Assembly: GCA_003542415.1 (NCBI GenBank)
Contig: DPKR01000091.1
Location: 1 to 10,099 of the forward strand
Direction: 5' to 3'
DNA: 10,099 nucleotides
Source: Alphaproteobacteria bacterium
GTDB taxonomy: Bacteria > Pseudomonadota > Alphaproteobacteria > RF32 > CAG-239
A program made the translations under genes and the position numbers. The notes under the pieces were generated by a model, which was given only the letters and a program-made list of their open reading frames with translations, was not told the DNA's origin and did no database searches. Of the stretch, positions 5,744-10,099 are shown piece after piece; positions within the stretch are counted from its first letter, which is position 1; every line of letters starts with the position of its first letter.

Positions 5744-7420
5744 ATGAAGAAAGCGATTATACTCTTTTTCGGACTTTTATTTTTGAGCCGTACGGCAACA
5801 AGCGCCGTGACGGCGAGCGTTGAAAAACAAAGCTTTGGTACAAACGAGGCGATCGTTTTAAAGTTGCAGACAGATGAGGCAACCTCAATGTCGCCCGATT
5901 TGAGTGTTTTGAAAGATTTGTTCAGCGTTGTTTCAACCTCTGTTTCAAGGCAGGCCTATGTTGTGAACGGGCAAAAAACCTCAGAAACAACATGGGAACT
6001 AACCATGTTGCCGAATAAAAAAGGGAAGATAATTATTCCGGAGATTTCAATCGGCGCGGAAAAAACAAACCCGATTGCGATTGAAATTTCAGACACAATA
6101 AACAAAGAGGAAAGTTTATCTGATGATGAAAATGCAAAAACAAATGAGCCTTTGTTTACTTTGAAAGCGGCGCTCAAAACAAAAAAAGAACCGTTTGTTC
6201 AAGAAAAAATAGACTATGTTGTGGAACTGATTGATGAAGGACAAATTCAAAATATAGCTCTTGAGTTTGAACCTTCAACGAACTTCATCATCAAAGAAGC
6301 GGGTGAGCCCGTTGTTAAAAGAATGCCGAACGGGAAACGTGAGGTGATATTTCCGTACGCATTGTTTGCGCAATCAAGCGGAGAGCTTGAAATTCCGAAT
6401 GTTAAGCTGACAGGTTCTGTTTTTCAAAAACCCGATGTAAATACAATTTTTGGGGGCGGCTTTTTTTCAATCAATATTCCATCGTTTATGGGGATGGAAG
6501 CACCGATAAACTTGATGGCAAAGGGCGAAAAAATAAGGGTTTTGCCTGCACCGAAAGATTATGGTTCAAAATGGTGGTTGCCGGCTGAAGATGTTAAAAT
6601 ATCGGCAAAATTTTTGGATTTGCCGCAAAAAATAACACAGGGTTCAACGCTCACAAGAGAAATCAGCTTAACAGCTGTCGGCTTGAGCGATTCGCAATTG
6701 CCGGAGCTTGAGTTAAACTCAAATGAAGATGTCAGGCAGTATCCGGAAAAACCAGCTGGGAAAACAGTTGTTTCGAACGATCAAATGATAGCACAGCAAA
6801 AAACGCTTGAGACAATCATTGTGCAAAAGTCTGGCGAAATTGTTTTGCCGGAAGTAAAAGTGCCGTGGTATGATGTAAACACGGGTGAGATAAAAACCGC
6901 CGTTTTGAAAGAAGAAAAAATAAAAGTGCTTCCGAGCTTTAAAGCCACAGCAAAGCCTTTGGCGGAAAAAGTTCAAAATACGACGCTCAACAAACAGGAT
7001 AAAGAGCCGAAAAAAGAAGGTTTTTCAATGCTTGAAATGAGTGGCGCTTTTTTAGCCGGTATTTTGATTGCTTGGCTTTTGTTGAAACCGAAAAAAGAGA
7101 AAAAGCCGAAAGAAATTAAAGAAAAAGACATTATAAAAACATCAAAGAAAAAAGATTTGAAAGCTTTAAGAGAGCACTTGATCAAATGGACATCTCAGAG
7201 ATATCAGACAGCAAAAGTTGTCAACTTAAACGATGTGGCAAAAATTTTTGATGATGAAGATTTGAAAAAAGCACTCGATTCACTGCAAGACAGCTTATAT
7301 AATGAAAACAAAACGACAAAGTTTGATGAAAAAATTTTTCGAAAAGTTTTCAAAAAAGCCGTGAAGAAAAAAGACAAACAAAAAAAACAAACCGCGCCGC
7401 TGCCGCCGCTTTATGAATAA
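5744..7420 (+). CDS. batD: BatD-like membrane protein
   Basis: BatD proteins are anchored periplasmic proteins built from repeated beta-sandwich domains that work with BatA and BatB; the exact activity is unknown. This one has 558 residues. A signal peptide (MKKAIILFFGLLFLS, cleavage near TSA|VTA) leads to beta-rich domains at about 22-415, starting with the characteristic opening VTASVEKQSFGTNEAIVLKL. One membrane helix (430-447, LEMSGAFLAGILIAWLLL) is followed by a highly basic cytoplasmic tail of about 110 residues. The ATG at 5744 is preferred over the in-frame ATG at 5732, which would put MEIK before the signal peptide and leave AGG almost touching the start. The preceding stop ends one base before position 5743, so expression is coupled to batB. 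Confidence 0.93.
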   Translation: MKKAIILFFGLLFLSRTATSAVTASVEKQSFGTNEAIVLKLQTDEATSMSPDLSVLKDLFSVVSTSVSRQAYVVNGQKTSETTWELTMLPNKKGKIIIPEISIGAEKTNPIAIEISDTINKEESLSDDENAKTNEPLFTLKAALKTKKEPFVQEKIDYVVELIDEGQIQNIALEFEPSTNFIIKEAGEPVVKRMPNGKREVIFPYALFAQSSGELEIPNVKLTGSVFQKPDVNTIFGGGFFSINIPSFMGMEAPINLMAKGEKIRVLPAPKDYGSKWWLPAEDVKISAKFLDLPQKITQGSTLTREISLTAVGLSDSQLPELELNSNEDVRQYPEKPAGKTVVSNDQMIAQQKTLETIIVQKSGEIVLPEVKVPWYDVNTGEIKTAVLKEEKIKVLPSFKATAKPLAEKVQNTTLNKQDKEPKKEGFSMLEMSGAFLAGILIAWLLLKPKKEKKPKEIKEKDIIKTSKKKDLKALREHLIKWTSQRYQTAKVVNLNDVAKIFDDEDLKKALDSLQDSLYNENKTTKFDEKIFRKVFKKAVKKKDKQKKQTAPLPPLYE

Positions 7421-7431
7421 AGGAAAAGGAC

Positions 7432-9168
7432 TTGAGAAAACACTTGTTTGATAAAATAGTTTTGATGATTGCATGCGTTTTGTTGCCGGCAAAAGTGTTT
7501 GGTGCGTCCTTTGAAAATGAAAAACTCAAACTCAATCTTGAAACAAAAGAAGCAGGTGAAAACATCGAAACATTAGCCCTCTTTGAGCTCAAAAACGGGT
7601 GGCATATTTCATGGGAAAATCCGGGAGATGCCGGTGTGCCGACAGCTTTTTTTGAAAACGACAAAAAAATAAAGCCGCTTAAAATAAGTGTGCCCGAAAC
7701 ATTTTTATATGATGAAATAATCACGCAATACGGGTTTGGAGGTAAAGCTTATTATTTGCTGAATTTGAAAAAAAACACGGCGCTTAAAATCAGGTGGACA
7801 GCCTGCAAAGATTATTGCGAGCCTGAAGAAGCCGTTTTTGAAATCGGAGCGAGCACTTCAAGCGGGTTTGAAAAGGAATATGAAAATGCACTCAAAACAT
7901 TTCCGCTCAAAGCGCAAAAGAAATTGAAAGCCGAAATCAAAGCCGGCACGCTTGAAATAGATCTGAAAGGGTTTGATGAAAATGTGCTCTCCTTTATTGC
8001 GGGGCAAAAAGATGTTTTAAGCGCAGATGCTTATCAGAAAACTCAAAACGCAACACTCAAAATTGAAACAGACAGCACGCATTTGCCGCTTTGGGGATTG
8101 CTTTTGACGGACAAGGGCGCTTATGAAGTTGAGCTTGAAAAAAAGCCTGAAAACATTTTGATTTTATTGTTGCTGGCATTTTTGGGCGGTGTTGTTTTGA
8201 ACCTGATGCCGTGTGTTTTCCCTGTTTTGAGCTTAAAAGCGCTTGCGATGGCACAAAAAGCCGGCGTTGACAAAGGAAGGTTTTGGCGCGCGTTTTCCTA
8301 TACGTCAGGTGTTTTGTGCTCGTTTTTAGCGGTTGCGGGATTGCTCTTTTGCCTCAAAAAAGCAGGTTTTGCGTTAGGGTGGGGGTTTCAGCTCCAGTCG
8401 CCGTATTTTGTGGGCGCGATGATTTTGCTCTTTGTTGTGATTTTGCTTTTTGTTTTGGATGTTTGGCATATCAATCTGCCGTTTTTAACAAGGCTTTCCG
8501 ATATATCGGGTATGCACTCGTTTTTGACGGGCTTTTTTGCCGTGCTGATTGCAAGCCCGTGCACAGGGCCATATATGGGGGCGGCTATCGGATACGCCAT
8601 GTTTGAAAGTGCAGAGATATATTTTCCGATGTTTTTAAGTTTAGGTTTGGGATATGCGGCTCCGTTTGCAATGCTTGAAATGTTTCCGAAAAGCTTAAAA
8701 AAGATGATGCCAAAACCCGGGGTTTGGATGGTGCGTTTGAAATATGTGTTGAGCCTGCCGATTGTTTTAACGATTTTATGGCTCGGGTGGGTTTTTTATC
8801 ATCAAATAGGTTTAAAGCAAAACGATGATTTGTGGGAAGAATATTCAAAAGAAGCGTTTGAAGAAGCTTTAGATGACGGCGAGGCGGTGTTTATCGATTT
8901 TACGGCAAAATGGTGTTTGACCTGTTTGTTAAACGAAAAGACAACACTCAATTCTCAAAAGTTTTTAAAAGCAGCAAAACAAAACGATATACGTCTGTTT
9001 AAAGCAGACTGGACGAACAACGATGAAGATGTTTTTGAGGCCTTGAAAAGTTATGGAAGAAGCAGTGTGCCGCTTTATGTTTATTATCCAGAAGAGAGCA
9101 GAAACTTTCAAATTTTGCCGCAGATTCTGACTATCGATTCGACCGTTGATGTGATTGAAAATCAGTAA
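7432..9168 (+). CDS. dsbD: DsbD/ScsB-type protein-disulfide reductase
   Basis: This protein carries electrons from cytoplasmic thioredoxin across the inner membrane to periplasmic thiol proteins. All three modules are present in 578 residues. After a signal peptide (1-24, AKVFGA), an N-terminal beta domain (about 25-190) holds the paired cysteines C125-KDY-C129 and the ScsB-like motif GWHISWENPGDAG. The CcdA-like membrane domain (about 240-460) holds NLMPC (Cys261) and SPC (Cys377). A C-terminal thioredoxin domain holds WCLTC (Cys495, Cys498) and SVP with cis-Pro547. All redox cysteines are intact. The N-domain is closer to the alphaproteobacterial ScsB type than to E. coli DsbD, so scsB may fit as well. 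The TTG at 7432 is chosen because AGGA lies 7 bases upstream and a basic N-terminus precedes the hydrophobic core. It sits 11 bases behind batD, probably cotranscribed. Confidence 0.93.
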   Translation: MRKHLFDKIVLMIACVLLPAKVFGASFENEKLKLNLETKEAGENIETLALFELKNGWHISWENPGDAGVPTAFFENDKKIKPLKISVPETFLYDEIITQYGFGGKAYYLLNLKKNTALKIRWTACKDYCEPEEAVFEIGASTSSGFEKEYENALKTFPLKAQKKLKAEIKAGTLEIDLKGFDENVLSFIAGQKDVLSADAYQKTQNATLKIETDSTHLPLWGLLLTDKGAYEVELEKKPENILILLLLAFLGGVVLNLMPCVFPVLSLKALAMAQKAGVDKGRFWRAFSYTSGVLCSFLAVAGLLFCLKKAGFALGWGFQLQSPYFVGAMILLFVVILLFVLDVWHINLPFLTRLSDISGMHSFLTGFFAVLIASPCTGPYMGAAIGYAMFESAEIYFPMFLSLGLGYAAPFAMLEMFPKSLKKMMPKPGVWMVRLKYVLSLPIVLTILWLGWVFYHQIGLKQNDDLWEEYSKEAFEEALDDGEAVFIDFTAKWCLTCLLNEKTTLNSQKFLKAAKQNDIRLFKADWTNNDEDVFEALKSYGRSSVPLYVYYPEESRNFQILPQILTIDSTVDVIENQ

Positions 9169-10088
9169 GATTTAAGAAGACGATTTTTGAATTGCAAAAA
9201 ATCAAGATGCTTTTCTTTTGAATGTTTTTCCGCTTCCGTTGTCAGCCAATTATAAATGCGCTGCATAGAGGCATCACCTTTGGCAGCCAAATTTTCAGGA
9301 TGCCATTGAATACACAAAATATGGCGATCTTCGTTGCCCCATGCTTCAGGAATATTGTCTGAAGAGGATTTGGCATAAATTTTCATATCGGTCGGAAGAT
9401 ACTTTTGAAGCTTTTCTTCAACCATCGCTTCGCTATGGCGCGAATTGACGGCAATTCTTTCTTGATTTAAGCCCATGATTTGATAAAGCGGCGATGTTTT
9501 ATCAACCACAACATCGTGTGCATGATCTTTGTTGCTTTTGTGAGAGATATTTGACGGGTGTTCGTCTTTTAAGCTGCGGTGCATATGAAGATTGTGTAGT
9601 CCGCCAACCATTTGCGCGCCGGCGCAGATGCCCAAAATCGGCATATTATTATGATCAACCTGAGCGGAGATGATGGCTTCAATATAAGCACGTGCGCGTT
9701 TGGATAAAATTTCTTCTTTATGACCGGTTTTATAAAAATAGAAAATATCGGGCGAAACAAATGAGCCGCCGGGCAAAATAAGACCGTCGCAATCTTTGAG
9801 CTGTTTTTGCGTGTGGTCATAATCTAAAAACTTAATATCAGCGCCGGTTTTTAAAATGCTCGTTAAATAGTCTTTATCTATGGTGTAATATTCGGTGCCG
9901 TCAAGTGACTTGTCTTGCCCCAGAAGAAAAGCAACGGTCACAACAGGCGTTTTGGAGGCATTGAGTTTTTCTTTTGTTTTTTGGTCAAGCTTGATTTCAG
10001 GTGTGCCGTTTTGCAAAGCTTCAAGGGCGACATCTTCTTTTTTTATGCCGTAGTTGTCAAACTCAGGTAAGTATTGAAGATAGAGCAT
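9162..10088 (-). CDS. Class I glutamine amidotransferase, peptidase C26 / PuuD-like
   Basis: Family members hydrolyse gamma-glutamyl bonds, as in gamma-glutamyl-GABA hydrolase PuuD of putrescine breakdown; the substrate here is unknown. The triad is visible: nucleophile Cys155 in GICAGAQ, His263 and Glu265 in QWHPE. The oxyanion motif LILPGG is at 103-108, and the family motif VNSRHSEAM is present. The elbow reads CAGAQ rather than the common CRGHQ. The protein has 308 residues against about 254 for PuuD; about 45 extra residues precede the first strand (VVTVAFLLG). The ATG at 10088 has no visible Shine-Dalgarno in the 11 bases left before the edge, and no in-frame stop precedes it, so the gene may begin further out. 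It converges on the reductase gene, overlapping it by 7 bases, with no polyamine genes nearby. Confidence 0.9.
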   Translation of the reverse strand: MLYLQYLPEFDNYGIKKEDVALEALQNGTPEIKLDQKTKEKLNASKTPVVTVAFLLGQDKSLDGTEYYTIDKDYLTSILKTGADIKFLDYDHTQKQLKDCDGLILPGGSFVSPDIFYFYKTGHKEEILSKRARAYIEAIISAQVDHNNMPILGICAGAQMVGGLHNLHMHRSLKDEHPSNISHKSNKDHAHDVVVDKTSPLYQIMGLNQERIAVNSRHSEAMVEEKLQKYLPTDMKIYAKSSSDNIPEAWGNEDRHILCIQWHPENLAAKGDASMQRIYNWLTTEAEKHSKEKHLDFLQFKNRLLKSY

Positions 10089-10099
10089 TGTTTTTAATT

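Noticed and set aside
8283..8606. 107-codon rightward open frame inside the reductase gene
   Set aside because: It is an alternate-frame shadow of the DsbD membrane domain, whose own frame has all expected motifs.
9182..9203. GATTTTT/AAAAATC stem near the convergent gene ends as a terminator
   Set aside because: Seven almost pure A-T pairs with an 8-base loop lie inside the amidotransferase coding region; there is no GC-rich stem, so it would be too weak.

Overview
The window looks like chromosomal DNA from an AT-rich alphaproteobacterium. Three things point there: the regulator at the left edge has the alphaproteobacterial PraR-type XRE core (FQQIQKYEKG...NRIGASRL), the divergent spacer holds GC-rich imperfect palindromes of the kind scattered through alphaproteobacterial spacers, and the disulfide reductase has the alphaproteobacterial DsbD/ScsB layout. 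A host-associated or uncultured lineage is only a guess from the low GC. No tRNA, rRNA, CRISPR array, IS element or phage gene was seen.

Layout: (1) 1-476, minus strand: an XRE-family regulator that runs off the left edge. (2) 477-908: a divergent spacer with the regulator's probable promoter, a perfect 18-bp palindrome over its predicted transcription start, a nested hairpin enclosing its translation start signals, a 12-bp tandem repeat, two GC-rich palindromes and a probable rightward promoter. (3) 909-2527: two overlapping genes for exported proteins, a Cys-rich lipoprotein and a Sec-exported protein, neither recognised. (4) 2601-7420: a Bat (Bacteroides aerotolerance) cluster of DUF4381, BatA, a BatB/BatC-type VWA-TPR fusion and BatD, with ATGA overlaps or a 1-base gap between genes. 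(5) 7432-9168: a three-domain DsbD/ScsB-type disulfide reductase 11 bases behind batD. (6) 9162-10088, minus strand: a class I glutamine amidotransferase of the peptidase C26 / PuuD type, overlapping the reductase tail to tail.

The seven rightward genes look like one or two transcription units devoted to the cell envelope. The Bat proteins should form a membrane-anchored complex with VWA and TPR domains on the outer face of the inner membrane, normally worked on by a MoxR AAA+ ATPase. The moxR and DUF58 genes that usually precede DUF4381 are not in the window; the two unrecognised exported-protein genes stand in that place. The reductase would pass electrons from cytoplasmic thioredoxin to periplasmic thiols, and the Cys-rich lipoprotein at the head of the cluster is a candidate client. 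The most unusual points are the loss of MIDAS metal-ligand residues in the BatB half while BatA keeps them, the Cys-rich lipoprotein, and the dense regulatory architecture in front of the XRE gene.
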